Virus record (IMG/VR): IMGVR_UViG_3300035199_000056
Coordinates: 1-22,758 of that record
Reading direction: 5' to 3' (one strand)
From: a virus
Length of the DNA: 22,758 bases
Part shown: positions 13,760 to 20,609 of the stretch, piece after piece
Layout: the number at the start of each line of letters is the position of its first letter
Position numbering within the stretch: the stretch's first letter is position 1
Notes under the pieces: generated by a model
The model's database searches: none
What the model was told of the DNA's origin: nothing
The model's input: only the letters and a program-made list of their open reading frames with translations
Program-made: the position numbers and the translations under genes

Positions 13760-14106
13760 CAGTCGAGCACCCCCGTGCCGGTCGTACACACGAACTCCAG
13801 CCAACGGTTCTCCTCGTCGACGTTCACCATCGACACGATGTCGTATATGGTGCTTCCGTTCTTCATCCTCCAGCGATCCGGCTCCACGTCCTTGATCACG
13901 GTGTCGTAGTGGGTGCGGATTTTGAGACCTTGAGATCCGAGCACCGCGTGGGAGTCCCAATACTCGCGGCCCTGTAGCGGCTCGACCTGACAGAAGCGTT
14001 CGCCCTTGTCAGTCCAGTCTGCTTCCTCGTAGCCGTCCGTGTCCTTGGTCCGCGTGTCGTATTGCAGCATCAGCTTGGTGCGGAGACGGCTCTTGCGTTT
14101 CGCCAT
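13759..14106 (-). CDS. Head-tail adaptor / head closure protein (SPP1 gp16-like), 115 aa
   Basis: A small beta-rich protein with VEPLQGREYWDSHAVLG (about 41-57), KIRTHYDTVIKDVEPDRW and IYDIVSMVNVDEENRWLEFVC. This is the layout of the Phage_H_T_join family (PF05521) whose members seal the connector. It is preceded by the gp6/gp8-type connector gene (3-nt gap) and followed by the gp10-like gene with a 1-nt overlap. Start ATG 14106 is next to the TAGGAG end of the previous gene. Confidence 0.85.
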   Translation of the reverse strand: MAKRKSRLRTKLMLQYDTRTKDTDGYEEADWTDKGERFCQVEPLQGREYWDSHAVLGSQGLKIRTHYDTVIKDVEPDRWRMKNGSTIYDIVSMVNVDEENRWLEFVCTTGTGVLD

Positions 14107-14109
14107 CTC

Positions 14110-14712
14110 CTAGTACCTCTCGAATCGTTCAGAGTCGATCAAGCGACTCACGCCCAGCGGTAACTCTGTCGCGATGGTGCCAGTGATCACAGGCAAAGGC
14201 TGATCGAAGAAATAGGCGGCGGTCATGCAGACTGCGGCCTGGATCGCGGCGGGCACGTCGTCAGTGTCCGCACCAAAGCCTGCCTGGAACTGCACCTCGA
14301 TAGGGTTGGGCCGGTCCATGAGTTCGGGCCAGTCCTTGTCCTCGTTGAGCCAGATCACGCCGGGATCGCCTCCGGTCGAGACCGTGTAGCTGCCGCTGCT
14401 GAAAGTGTCGAGGGTCTCGGTTGTGTCGCCGTAATATTTCACGCTGTCCACCGAGATGAGCGGCGGGTAGGGAAGCTGGATCTCGCGTCCCGGCCACTTG
14501 TCCAGATAGAGCGTGTAGACCGTCGTCGTCAGCGCACGACCGAGATCAGCGGACACTGCACCGCTCGCGCTCTGGATAAGCTCCTGCAACGTCGTGTCGA
14601 AGTCGCGCACGTTGTCTAGCCCGAGCGACCGTTTGACGCGGCTCAATGACACCGCCTCCGTGACCGCCGCCGTCGTCGTGACGATGCGATTCCAGGGCGT
14701 CTGCTGATGCAT
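14110..14712 (-). CDS. Head-tail connector (HK97 gp6 / phiE125 gp8-like), 200 aa
   Basis: Recognised by SLSRVKRSLGLDN (about 22-34) with TLQELIQSASGAVSADLGRAL, then TLYLDKWPGREIQLPYPPL (67-85), ISVDSVKYYGD and IEVQFQAGFGADTDDVPAAI with YFF near 167. All are hallmarks of the gp6-like connector family that forms the second ring below the portal. The ATG overlaps the preceding stop by one base. Length matches the ~190-200 aa of the phiE125 gp8 type. Confidence 0.9.
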   Translation of the reverse strand: MHQQTPWNRIVTTTAAVTEAVSLSRVKRSLGLDNVRDFDTTLQELIQSASGAVSADLGRALTTTVYTLYLDKWPGREIQLPYPPLISVDSVKYYGDTTETLDTFSSGSYTVSTGGDPGVIWLNEDKDWPELMDRPNPIEVQFQAGFGADTDDVPAAIQAAVCMTAAYFFDQPLPVITGTIATELPLGVSRLIDSERFERY

Positions 14713-15002
14713 CAGGTCAGCGCATCGACTAGATCGCGCTTGAGCACCGCGCCACCCTTACCGCTACCGCTGACGCTCACGCCTCGCCTCGCAGCTTCCG
14801 CCTCAAGCTCTGCGCGAGTCATCTTGCCGACGGGCTTCCCTGACCCTGGCGTCTCTGGCGCTGCGGGCGCTGACACGTTGTGCGCGCCGAACGTCGCCCG
14901 CTCCGCTTGACCCGTCGAGATCATCGCTTCCGCGAGGTCGTCTCGCTCGATGTAGACCTGACCAGCGATAGGCCCGTCGAGCCGTACAATCGCGATTCCC
15001 AT
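14712..15002 (-). CDS. Small head protein with C-terminal HeH/LEM-like motif, 96 aa
   Basis: The start is ATG 15002 with GGGAGAG upstream; the longer frame to 15047 would begin within the hairpin region and is not used. MGIAIVRLDGPIAGQVYIE is followed by a Pro/Ala/Gly linker (about 46-60). Next is VGKMTRAELEAEAARRGVSV and a LKRDLVDAL end, the helix-extended-helix pattern found in small phage proteins (PF12949-like, Rho-N/SAP relatives). It lies between decoration and connector genes. Its job is not established; a nucleic-acid-binding or head-stabilising role is inferred from the motif and place. Confidence 0.78.
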   Translation of the reverse strand: MGIAIVRLDGPIAGQVYIERDDLAEAMISTGQAERATFGAHNVSAPAAPETPGSGKPVGKMTRAELEAEAARRGVSVSGSGKGGAVLKRDLVDALT

Positions 15003-15025
15003 ATGCAACTCTCCCTCAGTTGAGC

Positions 15026-15064
15026 AATGCCTGACGGGGGGCACCACGCCCCCCGCCAGTCATT
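15026..15064 (-). other. Strong intergenic RNA hairpin after the capsid genes
   Basis: Bases 15026-15042 pair with 15048-15064: seventeen positions with one mismatch and one G-U, including GGGGGGC/GCCCCCC, around a 5-nt loop. In the minus-strand transcript it follows the decoration gene and precedes the ribosome site of the HeH-motif gene. There is no U-tract, so it is not a standard terminator; it may stabilise the abundant capsid mRNA 3' end or act as a processing or partial attenuation site. Confidence 0.75.
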
Positions 15065-15076
15065 GTCGCTGGTACG

Positions 15077-15556
15077 TTAGGCGATGGCCGTTGGGGCCTC
15101 GACCTCGGCGTACCTCGCACCTGAGAGAATGACGCCGATGCTGGCGAACGTCGCTGAACCTGGATCGCTCATATGGACAGTGACCCACTCCGAACCATCA
15201 GACAGGTCTTCGGCGTTCAACTCGATGATGTAGAAGATCCCGTCGGTCGTGGCCGTCGCGAAGCCCGAACTGGTCGCAGCTGTTCTCGCGCCAGTCGTGT
15301 CTCCGCCAGCAGTCGCCTCTCCGTAGTACGAGAAGGCTATCGCAGTCGCACCAGTGCCAGAGGCGTCGGTGTTCTCCTTGACGGTGACCGTACTGGCCGC
15401 ACCCGTCACGCCCAGCGCGATGATGATCGTCGCGTGGGAGTAGTTCGCCATCTTGAACGCATCCGATGTCTGCGCTCCAGCGTCAATGTCGACGGGAGCG
15501 ACACCCAGAACGAAGTGGCCTTGCCCCTCGCCAATGCTGAATCCTTGAGCCGCCAT
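15077..15556 (-). CDS. Probable capsid decoration / head accessory protein, 159 aa
   Basis: It directly follows the major capsid gene (6-nt gap), the usual place of a head-decoration or cement protein. The sequence is beta-rich and Ala/Thr/Gly-rich with FKMANYSHATIIIALGVTG (about 34-52), TVTVKENTDASGT, FYIIELNAEDLSDGSEWV and IGVILSGARYAEVEAPTAIA. This matches, from memory, uncharacterised proteins next to capsid genes in environmental phages, but no named family could be confirmed. Low charge and strand content fit a surface protein. Confidence 0.65.
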   Translation of the reverse strand: MAAQGFSIGEGQGHFVLGVAPVDIDAGAQTSDAFKMANYSHATIIIALGVTGAASTVTVKENTDASGTGATAIAFSYYGEATAGGDTTGARTAATSSGFATATTDGIFYIIELNAEDLSDGSEWVTVHMSDPGSATFASIGVILSGARYAEVEAPTAIA

Positions 15557-15562
15557 GATCTT

Positions 15563-16918
15563 CTAGCTCCGCGTTGCGAGGTTAACGAAGGGACTGAGAG
15601 TGTTCGACCCGTTGAGCGGGGTCAGCGCCGAGTTCCAGCTAGGCTGGCCGTCGACGCGGTACATCCAGCGGAACGCGCGCTCGTCGTAAAGGAAGCGAAC
15701 GCTCATCGACGAATCCGCGCGGACTCCGCCCTTATCGATCATGAAGTACTGACTCAGATCGAGAAGCTGTATGTCTCCGACTGTGCCGAGCGTGGAGCAG
15801 TACTCGGACATGAGGACCGGACGGTTGTACAACCGGGAGAATGGCGTGTCAGACAGCCCCCCAGGCGGCAGATAGATCGCGTTGCCGTTGGAGTCGGCCA
15901 GAGCCGTCAACTGCGGCTCGGCGTCCTGATTGATGAGCCAGACCGCATTCGCCCTGCTCGGCCCCCAGAGTCGGCTCCACATCTTCTCGACGTTGGTGGC
16001 GTTGATCGTGGTCGCCGTCTGCCCACTTTCTTTCGCCTGAGACACGACGGCTGCGCTGTTGCTGATGCCGAGCGGCTGACCGCTGCCGCTGCCTTCGAGG
16101 ATCGCTTCCTCGACCTTGAAGCTGATCTCCTGCGGAACCACCCTCTCGACCAAGCCCGCAAGAGCGGTCTGGTCCATCAGGAGTTCTTCCGTGCTGTAGA
16201 AGAGCGCCGCGACCTTCTTGAGCGTCAACTCGACCTGTGCAAAAGTCGGCTCTGAGCTTGTCAGTGCTCCGGCCTCTGCAACCCAGTACGCGCGGACGCC
16301 GCCCCAGCGCGAGCCTGCCGCTCTGGAACTCTCGTCGATGATGTTGAACTTGAGGCCGTTCGCTTCGGGTCCGATGCTCTGGCGCGTCACCCGTGAGGCA
16401 ATTTCACCGATGCTGTAAACGCGCTCCATGATGGCAGTGTTGAAATCCTTCTGGACGAGGAAGCCGCCCTTCGAGGCTACCGCCTCCGACGCTCCTGACT
16501 GTCGGATCTCGCCGTTCGGATCGCCGCCACGCTCCTCTAGATAGAAGAGGCGCTTGTCGACTTGCTCGTAGCGGCTCTCTGGATGCGATGCGTGGGCAAC
16601 CGCCTGCAACTGCTCACCGATGTTCCCGAACCCGCGAGCAACGGCGCGGTCGTGACCAACCACGATCTCGCGTGTCTGCTCCGGCTCCAGTGCCGCCGTC
16701 GGGCCTACCGACGGGGTGGCTGGTTCTGCGAGCCCTGCGGAAACTACCGCAAGGCTGTCGGCGCGTCGGATCTGCGCCAGGGCACCTTCGAGTTCGACGA
16801 ACTTGGAGTCGTACTTCTGCTGCTCGTCCTCACTGAGGGTGCGGTCCTCCGCTTCGGCTGTGCTTAAAAGCTGTTCACAACCAGCCTTCAGGTCACGCGC
16901 CTTCTCGCGAATGGTCAT
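15563..16918 (-). CDS. Major capsid protein, HK97 fold, 451 aa
   Basis: The start is ATG 16918 (MTIREKARDLKAGCEQLLS), with GGGGA 5 nt upstream. The frame stays open to 17122, but that stretch reads as non-coding. Residues ~1-100 form the helical delta/scaffold region (EKARDLKAGCEQLLS, DEQQKYDSKFVELEGALAQI). The shell domain begins near GGFLVQKDFNTAIMERV (about 137-153) and has the familiar FYSTEELLMDQ, GSGSGQPLGI, WLINQDAEPQL and LYDERAFRWMY segments. Length and pattern match HK97-family MCPs (PF05065) made with an S78 protease. Structural role: hexamers and pentamers of the icosahedral head. Its leader contains a hairpin that includes the ribosome site. Confidence 0.95.
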   Translation of the reverse strand: MTIREKARDLKAGCEQLLSTAEAEDRTLSEDEQQKYDSKFVELEGALAQIRRADSLAVVSAGLAEPATPSVGPTAALEPEQTREIVVGHDRAVARGFGNIGEQLQAVAHASHPESRYEQVDKRLFYLEERGGDPNGEIRQSGASEAVASKGGFLVQKDFNTAIMERVYSIGEIASRVTRQSIGPEANGLKFNIIDESSRAAGSRWGGVRAYWVAEAGALTSSEPTFAQVELTLKKVAALFYSTEELLMDQTALAGLVERVVPQEISFKVEEAILEGSGSGQPLGISNSAAVVSQAKESGQTATTINATNVEKMWSRLWGPSRANAVWLINQDAEPQLTALADSNGNAIYLPPGGLSDTPFSRLYNRPVLMSEYCSTLGTVGDIQLLDLSQYFMIDKGGVRADSSMSVRFLYDERAFRWMYRVDGQPSWNSALTPLNGSNTLSPFVNLATRS

Positions 16919-16921
16919 AGA

Positions 16922-16946
16922 TGTCCCCGGTGGTGGGCCGGGGACA
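16922..16946 (-). promoter_or_regulatory. Hairpin over the capsid-gene ribosome binding site
   Basis: TGTCCCCGG (16922-16930) and CCGGGGACA (16938-16946) are a perfect 9-bp inverted repeat with a 7-nt loop. In the minus-strand mRNA the arm next to ATG 16918 carries the only Shine-Dalgarno-like run (GGGGA), so folding would hide it. A U6 run lies just before the stem, so it is not a terminator. The arms repeat the seven bases TGTCCCC/GGGGACA seen in the left cassette operator, but in divergent orientation. Confidence 0.55.
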
Positions 16947-17092
16947 AAAAACTGCCCCAGCACCACGTGAGCTAAAATGTGGCACGCTGCGGGCAGTCGC
17001 GTTCGAGCAAGCGTCACGCACTGGCCTGAGAGGAGATCAGATTGTCGTGCCCCGTCTGGGCTCGTCACCCCTCCCTCAAATATCCTGGCCCC

Positions 17093-17122
17093 AATGTACG
17101 GCAGCACTCCCCGCAAGGTCAA
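17093..17122 (-). promoter_or_regulatory. Weak candidate promoter for the capsid genes
   Basis: On the minus strand TTGACC (17122-17117) is 18 bp before TACATT (17098-17093), about 175 nt upstream of the capsid start. A local promoter would re-start late transcription after the plus-strand cassette. The match is modest. The rest of the noncoding stretch 16919-17154 shows only this and the ribosome-site hairpin. Confidence 0.22.
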
Positions 17123-17154
17123 GACGGGCTCGCAAACAATCGTGAGCCTACCCC

Positions 17155-17183
17155 TTGCGCAGAGGACAGGTGTCCCCCATATT
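17155..17183 (+). promoter_or_regulatory. Promoter of the internal plus-strand cassette with dyad operator
   Basis: TTGCGC (17155-17160), 17-bp spacer, CATATT (17178-17183). Between them is GGACA-GG-TGTCC (17164-17175), the same half-sites as at 188-203 but with GG instead of CC in the centre and one mismatch further out. Conservation of the half-sites with change of the centre is what an operator would show. Confidence 0.48.
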
Positions 17184-17228
17184 CAGTCTATGAAAGTTAA
17201 CCTTCGCAACAGGAGCACCGAGATGACC
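17162..17228 (+). repeat. Shared leader, copy B (direct repeat of 188-254)
   Basis: Gap-free match to copy A over 67 bp, roughly 80% identical by eye, spanning the operator, -10, leader codons, Shine-Dalgarno and start. Two of the differences, at 17216 and 17219, are synonymous third-position changes in the upstream-ATG frame. Confidence 0.8.
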
Positions 17229-17462
17229 GACCTCCGCCCCGGCACCTACTGCCTAGCCCACCGCCTTGTCGGCTTCGATTCCGATACCCTGCGCGTCAAG
17301 GTGGAGAGAATCATCTCCGACCACGACGTGCTCGTCCGTACCGCCAGCCTACAGGACGCTGGCTCGCCGCTCCTGCTGAAGCCCGATCAGTTGACGCCGC
17401 TGGCCGACTACGTGAGCATCGGCGTCCAGCACAAGGACGGCCTCGTCATCTTCGACGCCTGA
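17223..17462 (+). CDS. Uncharacterised 79-aa protein, plus-strand cassette inside the head module
   Basis: The start chosen is ATG 17223 (AGGAG 7 nt upstream, as in the left cassette); an in-frame ATG at 17190 would add MKVNLRNRSTE. The protein opens MTDLRPGTYCLAHRLVGFDS. It continues with beta-prone segments (TLRVKVERIISDHDVLVRTA), KPDQLTPLADYVSIGV and KDGLVIFDA. It looks like a small compact beta-barrel-like domain; no family recognised. The gene runs against the structural operon between the protease and capsid genes and has its own promoter and terminator, the definition of a moron. Coding choice is supported by the conserved leader and the terminator directly downstream. Confidence 0.75.
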   Translation: MTDLRPGTYCLAHRLVGFDSDTLRVKVERIISDHDVLVRTASLQDAGSPLLLKPDQLTPLADYVSIGVQHKDGLVIFDA

Positions 17463-17485
17463 GAGCGTTCCCTGCCGACGCCCGA

Positions 17486-17516
17486 GGGGCCACTCCGAAA
17501 GGGGTGGTCCCTTTTT
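17486..17516 (+). terminator. Rho-independent terminator of internal plus-strand cassette
   Basis: Eleven paired positions (17486-17496 with 17501-17511, two of them G-U) close on a GAAA tetraloop and are followed by five T (17512-17516). It ends 2 nt before the protease stop codon, so the cassette transcript stops just short of antisense overlap with that gene. No T-tract on the minus strand. Confidence 0.88.
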
Positions 17517-17518
17517 CT

Positions 17519-18424
17519 TTAGAGGTCGACCGTCATCAGCCGCAGCCGCTCGCGCCTCATCGTCTCGTCCGGTGCGCTCCTCTCCCACGGGGCCTCCTCA
17601 CCGAACGCCTCATAATGCGCGGCGAGGTGGGCTCGCACCGCGCCCATCGCGCTGTCCGGTAGTCGCGTCTGGTCGAGCCTGCCAGCGGCAGCGACCAAGC
17701 CACGCCAGATCACCTTCCCGTCGGACGCACGATGATGCGGCAGCGCCAACTCGCTGAAGCTGTCCGGTGGCATCGTCGGTGCCCACGTGAAGTGGCCCGC
17801 TATGTCGTCGCGCTCCTCATCACTGAGATCAGACCACTGCTCCGAGGTAAAGTCTTCGAGGCGAGGCTTCTCCCACGGGGTGCGCCGGTCCTCGTCGACT
17901 GCTGTCGAGATGTTATCCGGCACTACACGCAAGGCGATGCCAGCATCATGGGCGCTGCGTACTGCCACACTCGTCTGCTTGTACGCGGGCCACGTGACTG
18001 GGGAGATCTCGCGCAACTCGATCTGCTTGAGCGTCCGCCTGACTGGCTTCGATTCCTGCTCCCACTCGTCTTCGATGGTCACGAAGCCGAAGCTCATAGA
18101 CTTCACCACGCCGCGCTGGAGCAGATCCAACTGGCGGTCACTGAAGTCGCTCGCCTGCGCCTCGAACCAGAGACCGGACTTCCGCACCTCAAGTTCAAGC
18201 CCGCTCGACTGTCGGGTAATCGGGTCCGTCGAGTCGTGTTGCCAGAGCATCACGATGTCGCTGTCCGCGACAGAGACCGCCCCCGGTTCGATGCGTTCGA
18301 TGAAGCCGCCGAGGTCCGCGCTGTTGCGATTGAAGGGCAGCGCCATGCCTCTGATGGTCTGGCCGCTCTCAGTCTCGCGGACCTCAAGGCCCTCAAGATC
18401 GTAGTCTCTGCGTTCAATACTCAT
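17519..18424 (-). CDS. Prohead protease (HK97 family, S78) with extra C-terminal domain, 301 aa
   Basis: N-terminal ~165 residues are the S78 protease: IRGMALPFN (24-32), FIERIEPGAV, LWQHDSTDPI (His63), the VVKSMSFGF serine motif (Ser109 or Ser111), and IELREISPVTWPAY (acidic residue near 136-139) as third catalytic element. It matures the head by cutting the capsid N-terminal region. Residues ~180-290 are an added domain: an acidic WSDLSDEERDDIAGH stretch, LPHHRASDGKVIWRGLVAAA, and AHLAAHYEAFGEEAPWE. That domain recurs in other phage structural proteins. Strong AGGGGAAAA ribosome site before ATG 18424, 12 nt after the portal stop. The downstream domain may be a scaffold. Confidence 0.9.
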   Translation of the reverse strand: MSIERRDYDLEGLEVRETESGQTIRGMALPFNRNSADLGGFIERIEPGAVSVADSDIVMLWQHDSTDPITRQSSGLELEVRKSGLWFEAQASDFSDRQLDLLQRGVVKSMSFGFVTIEDEWEQESKPVRRTLKQIELREISPVTWPAYKQTSVAVRSAHDAGIALRVVPDNISTAVDEDRRTPWEKPRLEDFTSEQWSDLSDEERDDIAGHFTWAPTMPPDSFSELALPHHRASDGKVIWRGLVAAAGRLDQTRLPDSAMGAVRAHLAAHYEAFGEEAPWERSAPDETMRRERLRLMTVDL

Positions 18425-18436
18425 ATCTTTTCCCCT

Positions 18437-20458
18437 TTAGAATCCCGGCGAGATGAAGCAGTCGCAACCGGGGTGAGCGGGTGGATGCCCCACGTTGCTT
18501 CGCGGCACCAGCTTGCCCTCGTCCGTGTCCAGTGCCTGCCCTGCGCTGATGAAGTTCTCGAACGACTCGACGACCTTGCCACTCAGTTTCCGGCAGAACG
18601 GACACGTCGCCGCGCCTGCCGTCACCCAGCGCACGCTGATCACGCCGCCCGCTATGTACGCGAACTTGGAGAAGGCCCCGTTGCCCTCCGTCGTCTGCCG
18701 TTTCGCCATCTTTTGTGCTCGCTTTTCGAGCCACTCAGCGAGCTTCAACTCTAGCGCGTTGAGCACCTCCGTGAAGCTCATCGTGCTGATGAGCGACTGC
18801 AACTCCTGTCGCGAGGTCCGAGCGTGTTGCGTTGCCGAGACCGCCACGTAGCCCCGGATGAACTCCTCTAGCTCTGGCGTGAACTCAGGAGGGAAACCGA
18901 CCTCCAACGCCGCCTGCGTGTAGATCTCTCTGGCGTAGGAGCGCACCACTGGGAGCAGCGCCTCCGCGATGACCTCCGTGAATTCACCGTGGTAGAACTC
19001 CTCCAGATCGTTGTGCAGCCCGTCCGTGCCACGCAACTCGCGACCGGATGGCAGGCCCTCTAGTTGCTTCTTCATCATACGACGCACCGCCTTCACTTCC
19101 CTCTTGAGCAGCCGCTGGCTGGCCTCCTCAATCAGCGGTCTCGTCGCTTCCGCGACCTTGCGCCGGTTCGCCAGACTGCGGAGTTCGCGCAGGCCGAAGC
19201 TGTCGTCGACCTCCACGTGCTGGCTCCGCAGTTCGTTGCGTAGCTGACGCGCCGCGTCCTCTTCGCTCGGGCCTGCTTCCGCCACACTGACCGGCGCGAT
19301 GTTCAGCGGCATCCAGTGGACTTCGCCAGCTCTTGAGTCGAGCGGGTTCAGGTTCTCGCGAGCCCGCCACTCGTCGATGGTGAGTGCGCCGTTCTGGAGC
19401 AGGATTTGATTCGCCTGGGCTCTCGCCATCGTATCGGGGCGGAGCAGCGCGTCCATCTCGAACTCGGTCTCCAGCGAGCGATCCCCGAACCGTTCGAGGA
19501 TAGACTTGCGGATCGCCTGCTCCCATCTGGTCGCCCACGGTCTGATGCAGTTCGTCGCGAACGATTTGTTCTGCTCGGTGACGTTGCTGAAGGTCGAGCG
19601 GTCAAGGAGCATCAAAAGATGAGGCGGCACGTTGAAGAGCCTGCACACTTCTTCGGCCTGATATTTCCGAGTGGCGATAAACTGGGCTTCCTCTGGGCTG
19701 ACGCTCATCGCGGTCCACGCAAGGCCCTCTTCCAACAGCGCGACCGAGTGCTGCTTGCCCGAGCCGTGAGCGGACTGCCACGACTTTTTGATGTTACTGC
19801 GCGCTTCTGGTTTCAGCTTGCCGGGATGGCTCAAGATCCCGCTAGGTGTCGCGGAGTTCTCGAAGAATCTTGCGCCGTACCGCTCCGCTGCCTTGCTCAG
19901 TGCGAGCGTGCCCGCCCCGACCGTGATGGGGCTGTAGCCGATCAGCCCATCAGAACTCAAGCCCTTCACGTGCATGATTTCTTCGGACGCGAACACGCGA
20001 GGGGTGCCTGCACCTTGCTGGTAATGGTACTCGATGATGCCATCACTGAGCAGCTTGAGCTTCATCTTGTCAGGGTGCAGCGGCACGATGCCGACCAACT
20101 CATCAGCGCGGTTGACCTCTAGGCGAGCGAACGCATTCCCTCGCATACACAGATGGCCCTGTCCCATTTCCATAAACTCGACAGCCGTCTGGAATGCGTT
20201 GGGGCTCCATCGCAGCAAATCGTAAAGTGGCAGATCTGTCGCGCGTTCTTTCCCGCCATTCTCTAGCTCGCGATAGAGGATGAGCGGCAGTGAGCCGATG
20301 GTGCCCGAAATCAGATTGACCGCCGCCCAGACAGGCGTGGATGTCAGCGCGTTGGCGACCGAGACATCAGGCTGGCCGAGGCTGTTGAGCGGCTCGTACC
20401 AGAAGTCGTCGAGTGGTCCCGGCGATTGCCGCTCTTCGAGGATCGAAAAGATGCCCAT
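18437..20458 (-). CDS. Portal protein fused to MuF-like minor head protein, 673 aa
   Basis: Residues 1-~390 are an HK97-type portal (PF04860 pattern): VWAAVNLISGTIGSLPLILY (43-62), IMHVKGLSSDGLIGYSPI, the NSATPSGIL stretch and the characteristic IDEWRARENLNPLD (361-374). The remaining ~280 residues are helical and end in ATCPFCRKLSGKVV (617-630) plus GHPPAHPGCDCF (657-668), the CxxC...HPxCxC ending of the Phage_Mu_F / SPP1 gp7 minor head family (a likely metal site). Ordinary HK97 portals are about 400 aa, so this is a two-domain fusion. The portal forms the dodecameric gate in the head; MuF-type proteins sit inside the head near it. ATG 20458 follows the 49-aa gene by 1 nt. Confidence 0.9.
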   Translation of the reverse strand: MGIFSILEERQSPGPLDDFWYEPLNSLGQPDVSVANALTSTPVWAAVNLISGTIGSLPLILYRELENGGKERATDLPLYDLLRWSPNAFQTAVEFMEMGQGHLCMRGNAFARLEVNRADELVGIVPLHPDKMKLKLLSDGIIEYHYQQGAGTPRVFASEEIMHVKGLSSDGLIGYSPITVGAGTLALSKAAERYGARFFENSATPSGILSHPGKLKPEARSNIKKSWQSAHGSGKQHSVALLEEGLAWTAMSVSPEEAQFIATRKYQAEEVCRLFNVPPHLLMLLDRSTFSNVTEQNKSFATNCIRPWATRWEQAIRKSILERFGDRSLETEFEMDALLRPDTMARAQANQILLQNGALTIDEWRARENLNPLDSRAGEVHWMPLNIAPVSVAEAGPSEEDAARQLRNELRSQHVEVDDSFGLRELRSLANRRKVAEATRPLIEEASQRLLKREVKAVRRMMKKQLEGLPSGRELRGTDGLHNDLEEFYHGEFTEVIAEALLPVVRSYAREIYTQAALEVGFPPEFTPELEEFIRGYVAVSATQHARTSRQELQSLISTMSFTEVLNALELKLAEWLEKRAQKMAKRQTTEGNGAFSKFAYIAGGVISVRWVTAGAATCPFCRKLSGKVVESFENFISAGQALDTDEGKLVPRSNVGHPPAHPGCDCFISPGF

Positions 20459-20459
20459 C

Positions 20460-20609
20460 TTACAATCTCCCCATCCGGTAGGTGCCGAGATACAGGCCGA
20501 CGATGCCGAGAGCGATCAGCGCGCCTTCCCAGCCGACGAGACCGAACACGCCGACCGCGATGAGCGCCATGCCGCCATAGATGTGAACGTCGCGAAGATC
20601 GACTTTCAT
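20460..20609 (-). CDS. Small membrane protein between TerL and portal, 49 aa
   Basis: ATG 20609 overlaps the TerL stop (ATGA) and TAA is at 20460-20462, 1 nt before the portal ATG, so the whole gap is coding. MKVDLRDVHIYGGMALIAVG begins it; a hydrophobic block (about 13-42) with a small charged break (GWEG near 26-29) suggests a two-span hairpin or one long span, followed by TYRMGRL. Small membrane proteins at this position occur in several HK97-type phages, without a confirmed function. It could help anchor early head assembly at the membrane, but that is speculation. Confidence 0.7.
   Translation of the reverse strand: MKVDLRDVHIYGGMALIAVGVFGLVGWEGALIALGIVGLYLGTYRMGRL

Noticed and set aside
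13760-13960. Extension of the gp10-like gene to 13960
   Set aside because: It overlaps the adaptor gene by 200 nt in another frame; ATG 13759 overlaps the adaptor stop by one base as elsewhere in this operon.
16919-17122. N-terminal extension of the capsid frame up to 17122
   Set aside because: The extension has no ribosome site and a Pro/Gly/Cys-rich non-capsid-like sequence. The internal ATG 16918 matches HK97 capsid N-termini and has GGGGA upstream.
188-17228. Reading the two shared leaders as phage attachment sites or transposon ends
   Set aside because: The repeats carry a promoter, ribosome site and start codon, are in the same orientation, and no integrase or transposase is present. 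Identity is too patchy for a recent att core.
15173-18754. Long plus-strand open frames (15173-16255, 360 aa; 17732-18754, 340 aa) opposite head genes
   Set aside because: They are antisense shadows of the capsid, protease and portal genes in G+C-rich DNA. They have Arg-rich unstructured products, no ribosome sites and no family features.
19406-20122. Plus-strand open frame of 238 aa opposite the portal gene, and similar frames 9636-10502 and 2198-2830
   Set aside because: Each lies fully over a well-supported minus-strand gene (portal, tape measure, and the lysis and 108-aa genes), with no start signals or recognisable domains.
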